Assembly (NCBI GenBank): GCA_019648995.1
Contig: BLXT01004562.1
Location: 552,539-584,149 of the forward strand
Reading direction: 5' to 3'
Length of the DNA: 31,611 nt
DNA from: Plakobranchus ocellatus
Lineage: Eukaryota > Mollusca > Gastropoda > Plakobranchidae
Made by a program: the position numbers and the translations under genes. Positions 14,501 to 21,800 of the stretch are shown in pieces (the first letter of the stretch is position 1; every line of letters begins with the position of its first letter). The notes beneath the pieces were generated by a model, which was given only the letters and a program-made list of their open reading frames with translations, did not search any database and was not told the DNA's origin.

Positions 14501-15147
14501 ATTTGCTACTGTCCCTATCTTAAACTTTATGTCCCAAAAGTCATAGCTGCAGAGGAAATTCAGGGAATATTTCTTAATAGAGAAATTTATGCAATAATTA
14601 TCAAAGTGAAAAAAAATCACAAAGACAACATTTTATAAGTATCTATCACACTGCCTTAAATACTGGACAAAGTTTTAGACAAAAGAACTCTGAGACAGCT
14701 AGATAAACACCACAATTTTATACTATAATATAACAAAACTACAACATTCATTCTGTGCCCTTAATATACATTCTATTTTTTGTTTGTTTGTTTGTATGTG
14801 GTTGTTTGACGGCGTCTTAGCTTTTTCCTCAGGAGAAAAAAAATTATATCATGAGTTTTCAACTCCTCAATGGAAAATATTTCTGCAGTTTAGACATCAC
14901 TTTCCTTTAACTAGTTACATTAAAAACTTTTAAACTAAGTTATACAAGTCTATAGATATATGAAGAAAAATTGCTTATAATTACCATAATTTTTAAAAAT
15001 CAGTTCATAGTACATTTTATCTCATCGTGCTCTTCATACCTGATACTTGATGTATAGGGTGGAAGCTAGTGTATCCAATTGCTCCTGGTTGTATAAAGGA
15101 ATCTTATTTTTGTCCTCAAGGGACGGTGTAGAATCCGATTCAGACAT
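2457..15147 (-). CDS. Beta-N-acetylhexosaminidase, family GH20, chitobiase type (14 coding exons, 935 aa)
   Basis: The enzyme removes terminal N-acetylglucosamine (or N-acetylgalactosamine) from chitin oligosaccharides and glycans by substrate-assisted catalysis. CDS exons, minus strand in order: 15147-15040, 14085-13383, 12806-12759, 12538-12381, 11537-11205, 9766-9666, 8674-8539, 8164-8027, 6966-6736, 6112-5981, 5561-5318, 4924-4675, 3718-3575, 2538-2457. They total 2808 nt and phases match at every junction. Layout: CHB_HEX-like carbohydrate-binding domain (about 25-250), GH20b-like domain (about 260-385), TIM barrel (about 390-850) and chitobiase C-terminal Ig-like domain (about 862-930). 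Key residues are R397 in YRGMHVDISRNF, HLTDDEGW from 431, PEIDMPGHSHAA from 504, catalytic D598-E599 in HLGGDEVP, Y706/D708, and W784/E786 in GLQGQIWTE. The length fits bacterial chitobiases (about 880 aa) and far exceeds animal HEXA/HEXB (about 530-560 aa). No signal peptide is visible at the N terminus. Introns show no other genes. I am sure of the family; exact ends of a few exons are less certain. Confidence 0.93.
3575..3718 (-). CDS. Chitobiase coding exon 13 (residues 862-908), C-terminal domain
   Basis: Acceptor ATAAAACAG, donor GCAAG/GTGAGA. It encodes YPGLPLHYSVDQGNTWKVYE, then SPVGLEAYHEILVRA. This is a clear match to the Ig-like chitobiase C-terminal domain ('YPGxxxxYSxDGGxxWxxY'). 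Confidence 0.9.
4675..4924 (-). CDS. Chitobiase coding exon 12 (residues 779-860), end of barrel
   Basis: Acceptor CTGTTCAG, donor GCAAG/GTTAGA. The split codon plus this exon give GLQGQIWTELVRTRQQF, whose W and E contact substrate in the family. It continues to PRLIALAERAWH and ends IPYHIPPPGAR, the link into the C-terminal domain. Confidence 0.92.
5318..5561 (-). CDS. Chitobiase coding exon 11 (residues 697-777)
   Basis: Acceptor ATGTGCAG; donor AAAG/GTTTTT is weak, but the resulting split glycine joins cleanly to the next exon. It encodes VILAPGTHFYFDHPHEPDPE, with Y706 and D708 in the conserved YxD position, then ERGLFWACRF. A lysine/acid-rich link follows. Confidence 0.9.
5981..6112 (-). 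CDS. Chitobiase coding exon 10 (residues 653-696)
   Basis: Acceptor TCTACAG, donor GAA/GTAGGT, phase 0. It encodes VSVYFWRNVWEKGQAYDAHK, then LANEGYE. The tryptophans line the substrate pocket in characterised chitobiases. Confidence 0.9.
6736..6966 (-). CDS. Chitobiase coding exon 9 (residues 576-652), catalytic Asp-Glu
   Basis: Acceptor ATTCACAG, donor ATT/GTAAGT. VFHLGGDEVPYEAW carries the catalytic pair: E599 as general acid/base and D598 to orient the substrate acetamido group, by family knowledge. It ends LGAWQDGI. All active-site residues seen are intact. Confidence 0.95.
8027..8164 (-). CDS. Chitobiase coding exon 8 (residues 530-575)
   Basis: Acceptor TTGTGCAG, donor AAA/GTGAGC, phase 0 on both sides. 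It encodes KEAKQYLLSEPDLPAHSYAF and ends in GLESTYAFVDK, the conserved 'NPCLxSTYxF' region just before the catalytic strand. The hydrophobic stretch read upstream in this frame is intron. Confidence 0.9.
8539..8674 (-). CDS. Chitobiase coding exon 7 (residues 485-529)
   Basis: Acceptor TGTTCCAG, donor AAG/GTCAGT. It encodes VEDYKEILRHANELHIEVIP, then EIDMPGHSHAAVRAM. The E-x-D-x-PGH motif is a conserved barrel strand and loop of family 20. Confidence 0.93.
9666..9766 (-). CDS. Chitobiase coding exon 6 (residues 451-483)
   Basis: Acceptor ATTCAG, donor TTACAG/GTAATA, left in phase 2. It encodes GSKRGHDLEENTCLLPLLGS followed by GPFPHGLGCGYY. This segment is diagnostic of chitobiase-type rather than lysosomal HEX-type GH20 proteins. 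Confidence 0.9.
9767..11204 (-). other. Largest chitobiase intron
   Basis: An AT-rich intron of 1438 bases. No conserved coding frame, RNA gene or transposon signature is visible. The remaining introns over 300 bases (2539-3574, 3719-4674, 4925-5317, 5562-5980, 6113-6735, 6967-8026, 8165-8538, 8675-9665, 11538-12380, 12807-13382, 14086-15039) likewise show only AT-rich sequence with homopolymer runs. Confidence 0.6.
11205..11537 (-). CDS. Chitobiase coding exon 5 (residues 340-450), start of catalytic barrel
   Basis: Acceptor TTTTACAG, donor GAG/GTACTG. It opens with RAGAFYAVQTLLSL and contains a serine-rich insert at about 361-377. The barrel signature follows: APRYSYRGMHVDISRNF, then LLDLMAAYKMNKFHFHLTDD and EGWRLEIPGL. 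R397 and the acidic HLTDDE cluster are substrate-site residues in the family. Confidence 0.93.
12381..12538 (-). CDS. Chitobiase coding exon 4 (residues 288-339), GH20b-like domain
   Basis: Acceptor TTCAATAG, donor CAG/GTATAT. It encodes a KTGILLEKG segment and ends in EAYRLEVDTTKQFVQ, matching the conserved 'EAYxLxV' strand that precedes the barrel in family 20 enzymes. Entered in phase 1, left in phase 0. Confidence 0.88.
12759..12806 (-). CDS. Chitobiase coding exon 3 (48-nt mini-exon)
   Basis: Encodes LSGNHSKCIFEWASD, part of the GH20b-like domain. The usual-looking acceptor CTTCAG some 20 bases upstream would put a TGA in frame. The only acceptor that keeps the frame is AAATGAG/GCC just after that TGA. 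The donor ACA/GTGAGT is strong, and phases fit both neighbouring exons. The exact 5' end needs transcript support. Confidence 0.65.
13383..14085 (-). CDS. Chitobiase coding exon 2 (residues 37-270), CHB_HEX-like domain
   Basis: The largest exon, 703 nt, entered in phase 0 and left in phase 1 (TTATCAG/GTAATT). It holds most of the N-terminal beta-sandwich, with WSIYFSHLR, DLEYSGVRFSHVNGSIF and SDILPNWYLHIDG, typical of chitobiase carbohydrate-binding domains. It then enters the GH20b-like part at HREAEYLSG. Six serines in a row (ASSSSSSQK) mark a probable loop. Confidence 0.9.
15040..15147 (-). CDS. Chitobiase coding exon 1 (residues 1-36), start codon
   Basis: ATG at 15147-15145 lies six bases inside an exon whose acceptor (AACAG) ends at 15154, so a noncoding exon is expected upstream. 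A sits at -3, a fair context. It encodes MSESDSTPSLEDKNK and the beginning of the CHB_HEX-like region, ending LYIKYQ before a CAG/GTATGA donor, phase 0. The start is polar and acidic, with no hydrophobic secretion signal. Confidence 0.8.
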
Positions 15148-15624
15148 TATAATCTGTTAAAAATGAAACATACATGATCATGAGTATCAACGACATACCA
15201 AAGTTAATTTTAAAGAGGTCACAATTGAATGGCTTTGATGATTGACAATGAGGCACCCAATCTTTGTGAAAAGTGAAAACAGAAATCATTGGTAAGAACT
15301 ACTGTACAAAAAGAAAATTGTATCAGGCAAAATTTCTGATTTTAGAATTATTTTAACAGCGTTCATAAGAAAAACTAAATTTCTCTGGTACGTTCAAAAA
15401 TCTTTTCGCTTAAAAAGAATTCTGATAGAGTGAGACTTAGAATTAAACAAAGGGATACTGGATTTTCAGCGATGCATTAGCTTCTTTCTTCATTTAGACA
15501 TTTTGTGTGTGGCTAAAGTAAGGTGCTACAGTAAAAATTTACCAAAAACTGGCCTAAATATCTTGTTTCAGTCAAGTGTGCCTTCTAGCTAAAGCTTAAA
15601 TGCAATAGGTCTTATGTAGATCCA

Positions 15625-16964
15625 AGAGGTCCATCCCAAAAGTAAGTTCCCTTTTCTTTATAACTCATGAACTAAATGGTCTGGAACAACACATCCCTAG
15701 GACACTTGTTGAAACACCTCATGAAAAAAATTGTGCACAAGTGATGGACGTTTAAATGAAATGTGCTTTCTTTCTCTATTGCCTGTAAAAGCACAATGGC
15801 CGGCAATATTATGGCTCAGGAAATCAAGGAATTGTTCACAAGATATATATGTAATAAAATTTTCAGTTTTTTTGGCCAAGTCAGCCACTGAAAAATGAAC
15901 TGATCTAGTAACTGCTTTTGGAGACCATGCACCTTCTATTCAAACAACCAGAAAATGGTTGAGAGCCTTTTTTGAGGGGTACTTTGACATGCATGACAGT
16001 GTGTGGTCTGGGAGATCTCATGCAGCTTCAAGAGATGCACAGATCCCTGGTGTTCAGCAATCTTTAGCTGAAGATAGACAAAAGCCATGTAAAGAGGTTA
16101 CTGAAGATGTGTCGATATCCCAGTCTTCAGTTCACAGGGTTCTTTCAGACAAACTTGATAAAAAGAAAATGTTCTCCAAATGGGTTCCTCATTTGCTGAA
16201 ACAGTCAAAAAAGATTGGAGGATCAGCTTCTCAATATAATTCTTTCAGAAATTCCAGAGAGAACAAAACATATTTTATTTTAAGGACAGAATTGTCACTG
16301 GAGATGAAAGGTGGGTTTACTCATGGGATCCAGAGACAAATAAGACATTCTGCTGAATGGAGAGACAGGCATAGACCTCAACCAGAGAAAGAACATCGAA
16401 AGCAGGATTCTCTGAAAATCACATACACTGTCTTTTCTGATACATCTGGAATTATTCTTGCGATGGCCTGTTCCTATCGACACCACAGTCAATGCTCAGT
16501 AGAGCAGTCTACAAAATGCTTAAATAAATACTAATTGAGACTGGCAATTTAAAAAAAAAATGACCAAGACTCTTGCAGTCTGGAGTCATTTTCCATCATG
16601 ACAACGGGCCAATACACACTGCCAGAATGATCACCAAGGTGCTGGACAATATGAGTGTTTAGCTCGGGAGCATTCGCATTATGAGCGCTCCATGTCACTT
16701 CTGGCTATTTTCAATTTTCAAAGATGAAAAAAACCTTCAAGGTCACAGATTTGAGACAGAAGAAGATAGTGTTTTTGCAACGAAGCTTTTGACAGCTGGT
16801 TACGAAAGATGCAAAAAGTGCATTGACAATGGTGGTTGTTACATTGAGTTTAGCATGGGGTGAAAGTAATATGCCAAGAACTGAAGAAGAATCATTGTGC
16901 TAATCCATTTAGTTCATGAGTTAGATCTATGAAAATGGGAAACTTGCTTTTGGAATGGACCTCG
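15625..16964 (+). mobile_element. Degraded mariner-type DNA transposon
   Basis: About 1.34 kb, the usual mariner length. Imperfect inverted termini of roughly 50 bases are visible: the left reads GGTCCATCCCAAAAGTAAGT and the right, reverse-complemented, GGTCCATTCCAAAAGCAAGT. Both run inward to AACTCATGAACTAAATGG. TA follows the right end; the left flank is CA, so the target TA has probably mutated. It contains a dead transposase. Confidence 0.85.
15796..16863 (+). pseudogene. Mariner transposase pseudogene
   Basis: A relic of the cut-and-paste transposase. The N-terminal DNA-binding half reads FGDHAPSIQTTRKWLRAFFE and VSISQSSVHRVLSDK. The first catalytic motif, VTGDERWVYSWDPETNK, lies in a shifted frame, followed by ITYTVFSDTSGII. 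The second motif is HHDNGPIHTARMI. The third, normally in 'SPDLAPCDFW', reads SAPCHFWLF, so the acidic residue is lost. Stops and at least two frameshifts break the gene. It cannot make active enzyme. Confidence 0.85.
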
Positions 16965-17142
16965 TACATGTCGATCAAATGTTTTAGATCTACTAGAATC
17001 TAGATCGAGATCTAATCCCTAGATCTAGATTAAATCTAGATTCTAATGGGAAACTTGCTTTTGGAATGGACCTCGTACATGTCGATCAAATGTTTTAGAT
17101 CTACTAGAATCTAGATCGAGATCTAATCCCTAGATCTAGATT
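16934..17142. repeat. 111-bp tandem duplication spanning the mariner 3' end
   Basis: The 98 bases from 16934 recur without mismatch from 17045. The unit starts in the mariner right terminus (GGGAAACTTGCTTTTGGAAT) and runs into flanking AGATCT-rich DNA. The duplication therefore post-dates the mariner insertion. Confidence 0.9.
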
Positions 17143-17240
17143 CTATATCTTGATCTAGAAATCTAGATATCTAGACCTGTACAGTGTACTCTAGATCTAC
17201 ATTTATAGATCTAGATTTTTAGATTGAAGCTATAGAATTT
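16980..17240. repeat. AGATCT/TCTAGA-rich low-complexity tract
   Basis: A dense run of overlapping AGATCT, TCTAGA and CTAGATCTAG words, all palindromic. Shorter tracts of the same composition recur at about 18854-18872, 19055-19070, 19508-19517 and 21065-21071. No coding potential. Confidence 0.8.
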
Positions 17241-17552
17241 AGATTCATAAGGCTTTCTGAAAATCCCGAAAATATTTTCCTTTTCTATCATAACTTTACA
17301 TGCATAACATAAAGTTTTTTTCTTAACTTTACTCTGTGCTTAGATTAGACGGTAAACATTGGTCAGCGCCACAAAATTTGTTCCAGTACTCGGGGGACTA
17401 AATTTCTAGTCTTCACTCAGAACGTCATCAATTTTGCGAAAATAAAATGGTAGGTGTGTAATGAAAGGAAATGTGTATTTCTTTATATGGTCATCATCAG
17501 GTACCTTGTCTGGAGCGGACATTGGTGATGATGTTCCTCCACTCAAACATAT

Positions 17553-17747
17553 TATTATTTCTTTGCTTACTGTCCGACAATCACTATCATACAAAAGTAC
17601 TGACCATACATATGTTTTAATTACCCTTATTTTGGTTGTCATACTTATGTTTCTGTTTGCCAGTATTGATTTCATTTTTTGGAATGTATCTTTGGCCATG
17701 GTTACTTCATATGGTACAGCCGAAGAATACCCACTACCATCTTAAAT
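17553..17747 (-). pseudogene. LINE reverse-transcriptase fragment
   Basis: The minus strand from 17699 reads MAKDTFQKMKSILANRNISM, then TTKIRVIKTYVWSVLLYDSD. This is the C-terminal part of non-LTR retrotransposon reverse transcriptases ('AFxxMKxILxxxxISxxTRxRxLKxYVWSVLLYG'). Stops precede it and similarity fades after VSKE. It is a short dead remnant. Confidence 0.7.
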
Positions 17748-18239
17748 AATTTAGAATAAATTCGAACAACACAACGCAGGCTATGGGTAAAAAAAATGAT
17801 AAAAAAAGGAAAAAGAAAACGATTTCGCCCTAAAGTTTTGTAAAAAAAAAAAAAAAATTAACTAGTGATACTGGAATAGTTAAAAGCAATGTGTATTTAT
17901 TTCTTCATGTGGTAGAAACTCTACATTACTGGCTAAATTTGGAAGTAATTTTATTGAGCTCTCAAACTATTGGTGAAACCGTTCAATTCGACTAGATCAT
18001 TGTGACATGTATATCTTCTTAAAGTGCCCTGACTGGGACAGACATTGGCAATCATTGTTCTCGGCTAAATAGATTAGCGGTAGGCCTCTATACGACTTTG
18101 AAATTTGTTGCTACCTTTCCCTATTGCCTGTAAATTAAGGTTTTCAATAAAACTTATTCTCTATCTACTTCTGCTGCGTTTGCCCTCAATCTTTTCAGTG
18201 ATTGTTGTATTCTTCTAAGGTTATCTGAGAATAGGTTTG
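17748..18239. other. Intergenic DNA with no recognised feature
   Basis: AT-rich with A-runs near 17790 and 17843. I see no gene, RNA or clear repeat here. Confidence 0.5.
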
Positions 18240-18490
18240 GGTAAAGGACTCTGATAACCATTCTCTTTTAGAAAGGGAATCCTAGTCCGGGCTAAATCAA
18301 TTTATCATTTCTCCTCCGTGTCTACCCAGCACTAAATGGGTAATAACTAGGCTCTTAAGACCCGGCGAAAGTAAAGGCGGTGAGGAAAGCAATGGCAAAC
18401 TATCGTATAATGCTGTATGCGAAGAACAATCAGAACCTAACTCCTGGTTCCCCGATGCTTGGACTAAGCGTGGGACCCACTTTACTTTTT
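18240..18490 (-). repeat. Possible SINE or LINE 3'-end remnant
   Basis: The stretch is less AT-rich than its surroundings. On the minus strand it contains GTTTGCCATTGCTTTCCTCA and CCATTTAGTGCTGGGTAGAC, phrases that look like dispersed-repeat consensus. No target duplication or poly(A) tail is visible. The assignment is recognition only and needs a repeat-library search. Confidence 0.35.
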
Positions 18491-18496
18491 ACTTAC

Positions 18497-18585
18497 CTAA
18501 AGAAGATGCAATATGGAAATATATACACCTTCCCTAAAAAATTTATTTTATTATACGTTCTCAAAATCTTCGAAACCCTTATAGA
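18497..18585 (-). other. Candidate noncoding first exon of the chitobiase gene
   Basis: The minus strand carries a near-perfect splice donor, TTTAG/GTAAGTA, at 18496-18491. Joining this to the chitobiase exon acceptor at 15153 gives TAG immediately upstream and in frame with the ATG, so the exon would be 5' UTR. No promoter or transcript evidence fixes its 5' end. Confidence 0.35.
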
Positions 18586-18605
18586 ACTTCCGGTGTAAAC
18601 AAACA
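18586..18605. promoter_or_regulatory. ETS-like and forkhead-like sites in a putative shared promoter
   Basis: ACTTCCGGTG (18586-18595) is the reverse complement of the ETS/GABP-type core CACCGGAAGT. GTAAACAAACA (18595-18605) fits a forkhead site. They lie 17-36 bases upstream of the DALRD3 ATG and just beyond the candidate noncoding exon on the other strand. Factor binding is inferred. Confidence 0.4.
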
Positions 18606-18621
18606 AACTGAGACTGAGAAC

Positions 18622-18825
18622 ATGGAATCGACGTCTACTATTCAAATGCTTTTGAAATCCATACGAGAAGCTATTTTTAATGGGCTGGATCTATTAAATT
18701 TAGATTCGATTTCAAAGAAGTCTGCACGCAATTTGGTAGTCAAAAAGAAAGTAAGACATCTTCACCAAGGAGATATTGTTGTGCCGCCAGGATGCTCCAA
18801 ATTAAATCCCACACTCCACGAAGAG
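18622..18825 (+). CDS. DALRD3: DALRD3 exon 1 (residues 1-68)
   Basis: Begins [21 protein letters not shown] basic patch, [20 protein letters not shown], lies at residues 32-51. Donor GAAGAG/GTTAGA, phase 0. A is at -3 and G at +4 of the ATG. Confidence 0.78.
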
Positions 18826-21800
18826 GTTAGAGTAAATTCAGCTACTGCGGTCTAATCTAGATCTAGATCTAGTAGAATCGGCGGCGCTTTTAAATCGTTT
18901 GTTCCCACCCCGACTTTTAATATAGCTATGTTATTAGATAAGGGCAAACGAAAAAACTCCAGATTGTGTAGATTTTGAGTGAAAATAGTGCTATTTTCAT
19001 CATAACTTGGCCTGCGACCTCTTCATTTCGTCGATAGCTTACATCGAATAATATAGCTAGATCTAGATCTATGTAAAAAGTCGGGGTGGAAACAAAAGAA
19101 ATTGCGCTAATTCGACATCATGATTAACCTTAATATGAGCTGGCATGCAAATTTTAAACTTAAAGCACACATTTTTATTTAGGTCTGGACAAAAACTTGA
19201 TAGAACTAGATATCTAGGCAGGCAAAAGTCCTACACAACCTGTGGCGAAAAGCAACATATTTTTCAACAGAAGTTGACTTATGCGCAAGTCACAAAGACA
19301 TTTATTTAGCCCACTCAACCTGGCTGAACTTAAAACTTGGGGATACCCTAGGGATAGGCCCAACAACTTCTAGCTCTACATTCATAGCTTCAGACAAAAT
19401 GAAGAGGTCGCAGCTGAAGTCGTAATGTAAATTGTGGTACTTTCAAACAAAATCTACACAATGTTACACTTATATGACCTCTTCATTTTGCCAGTAGCTG
19501 ATGAAGGTAGATCTAGAAGTCATTGGACCTATCCCCGGACTATCGTAAAACTTGCGTCAGTCTATTACATCTAAGTTGTGCATCTAGATTCTAGCTTTCA
19601 ATGGTACATTTCTCTCACTTTGTTTTGTGTGAGTCGAGCATTTGTGAAGCCACTGTTCCTGGGTAATCTAGGCCTAGCTTTAGATTTCATCACCACCATA
19701 GGAATAGAGGCCCTAGTTGTATTGCCACAGAAATTTCTGTGCATATATGTTACACACAATGATATTTACTGCACTTATATAAGCAAACTGTTTCATGCCT
19801 CATGCAAGAAGAATTAGTGTGAGATTGACAGACAGTTAGAAACAGACAAGGGAGGGTGGTTTGATAAAATCTAATGCATAGTCAATTGATAAGATTTCTT
19901 CACTGGAGAACTACCTCCAAAAAGAAAGAAAATAAAATTACAGTCAACACTGCTTAAGTCGATGTCCAAGGGACATAATTAAAAAGATCGACTTACATAA
20001 AAAACCGACTTACCTGATTTTTTTAGTTATCTCCCTTGATTGAAGGACCGACACACTCACAAACTGTCTGTCTTTCTCTTTCTTTATATATTTATTTCCA
20101 TACATAAATATATACATTTTTTTTCTTTTCTTTTTTTTTTTTTTGCAGAAACCCAGTTTCTTTTACCAAAATTGCTCACAGGTTCTTTTTATGTTCATTA
20201 CTAAACTATTAAATAGGACGTTTGAGGCTCTGTGAGTAAACTAAACTAATTGAGCTTCTCAATATCATGTTGTGATTGGTCTTGCTTAACAACATGGTGT
20301 CCAAATGTCTGGAAATGCATCTTCTTCATAGGTGTCTAAACAGTAATTACAAGTACACCAAATTCGTTGAAACATCCTTCTGATTTTTATTATTGTCGTC
20401 GAAATTTTGTTTGTTTTTCTTTTGTTGATTTTTTTTTCTTTGCTACAGTACTTTTTTTTTCACTTCGTAAAGTTTGATTGTGCATGTTGGTGGCAAAGTC
20501 TACTCTGGTCACCTTGCTCTAACTTTCCCATGTATATCTATGTCTCAGTATGGGTTATAATACGCCCAAATGATGACCTTATGTTAGACTTTTCTTCTAG
20601 CCTAAGATCGATTGAGACTGGGAGTGTACCTGTTTGTAGATTGTATCTACGATCTCATCTACATCAGTACAAATATTTTGTTGGCCACAATCGAATTTTT
20701 TAGGCACTAAGGTCTTTGTTCTTCAATTGAAGAAAAGGGGAGGAGATGTAATGGTTTTGGGAGGGGTAAACAGGAAATTATATGGGACTAACATTGACTA
20801 GGTTTAGACAGACAAGTCTAATTGTTCAACAAGTACTGCCCGCACCTCCCAACAAAGCCAGTTGACCACTGCCTCCCTCTACACAAACACACACGCACAC
20901 ATACATTGTTTGGAAATGATCAGCATGCTTGATCGTCACAGTCGCATTGTCCCAGTGCTAGAGGGAAAGAGAGAGAGGGGGGAAGACACTTTGAGGTTTA
21001 GACAAAGCCAGCCAATGCGGCCAAGGGCAAAACAAGGGTCGCCGCTGATGAAATAAGTGTGAATAGATCTAGAACAAGGCCTGCCTCGAGACTAGACTGT
21101 TGGCCTGTGATTAGCAACACCCTCCCTCCCCTTACCCCTTAAACACACACATCCACACAAATAAAACCTCCCGCTGTGGCCCCGTCCTGTGACTGTAATA
21201 AAGCGATGGAAAATTTAACACAGGGTGAATTGTACAGTGTAGGGCTAGCATTACGCACATCGAAAAAAAAGTGTTCTTTGATGAGCGGCGCGGAACAGTA
21301 AAAGATCGACCCAGATAAAAATTGAGTTATGCTGTTGCCCTTCATAATAAGTCTTCTACGGGGGTGGTTCTAAGATAAAAGATCCACTTAAATAAAAATC
21401 GACTTAAGCGGCTTCGACTTAAGCAGTGTTGACTGTATTTAGTTCTGTATTGCTCTTTGCTATACTCTCTCCTTTATATATTATATAGTGCTTTCTTGAA
21501 TAAAATCATCGCTCAATTATAAGGCTGGAAGAGAATGCATATATGTTACAATGTATAGATTTTAACAAACATGTAACACAAGGTGCAGAGTGCAGGGGTA
21601 GAAATTTCAGACAAAAGTTGGCTGTCTCATAGCTGGATGACTGAATCAACCAATCTAATTAGTCATTTAATGTAAAAGAAAGTTGTGATTTGTGGAATTT
21701 GTCTTTTATTTTTGTTTATAACAATGAATTTAGGCTTGGCTTTAATCAGACATGTTTAATTTACATCCTCTTTGATATTACTGCATGGTGAAATGAGCCC

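Noticed and set aside
20407-21056. Open frames inside the pogo/Tigger-like element
   Set aside because: No DDE transposase or helix-turn-helix motif could be recognised. Composition is driven by T-runs and CA repeats.
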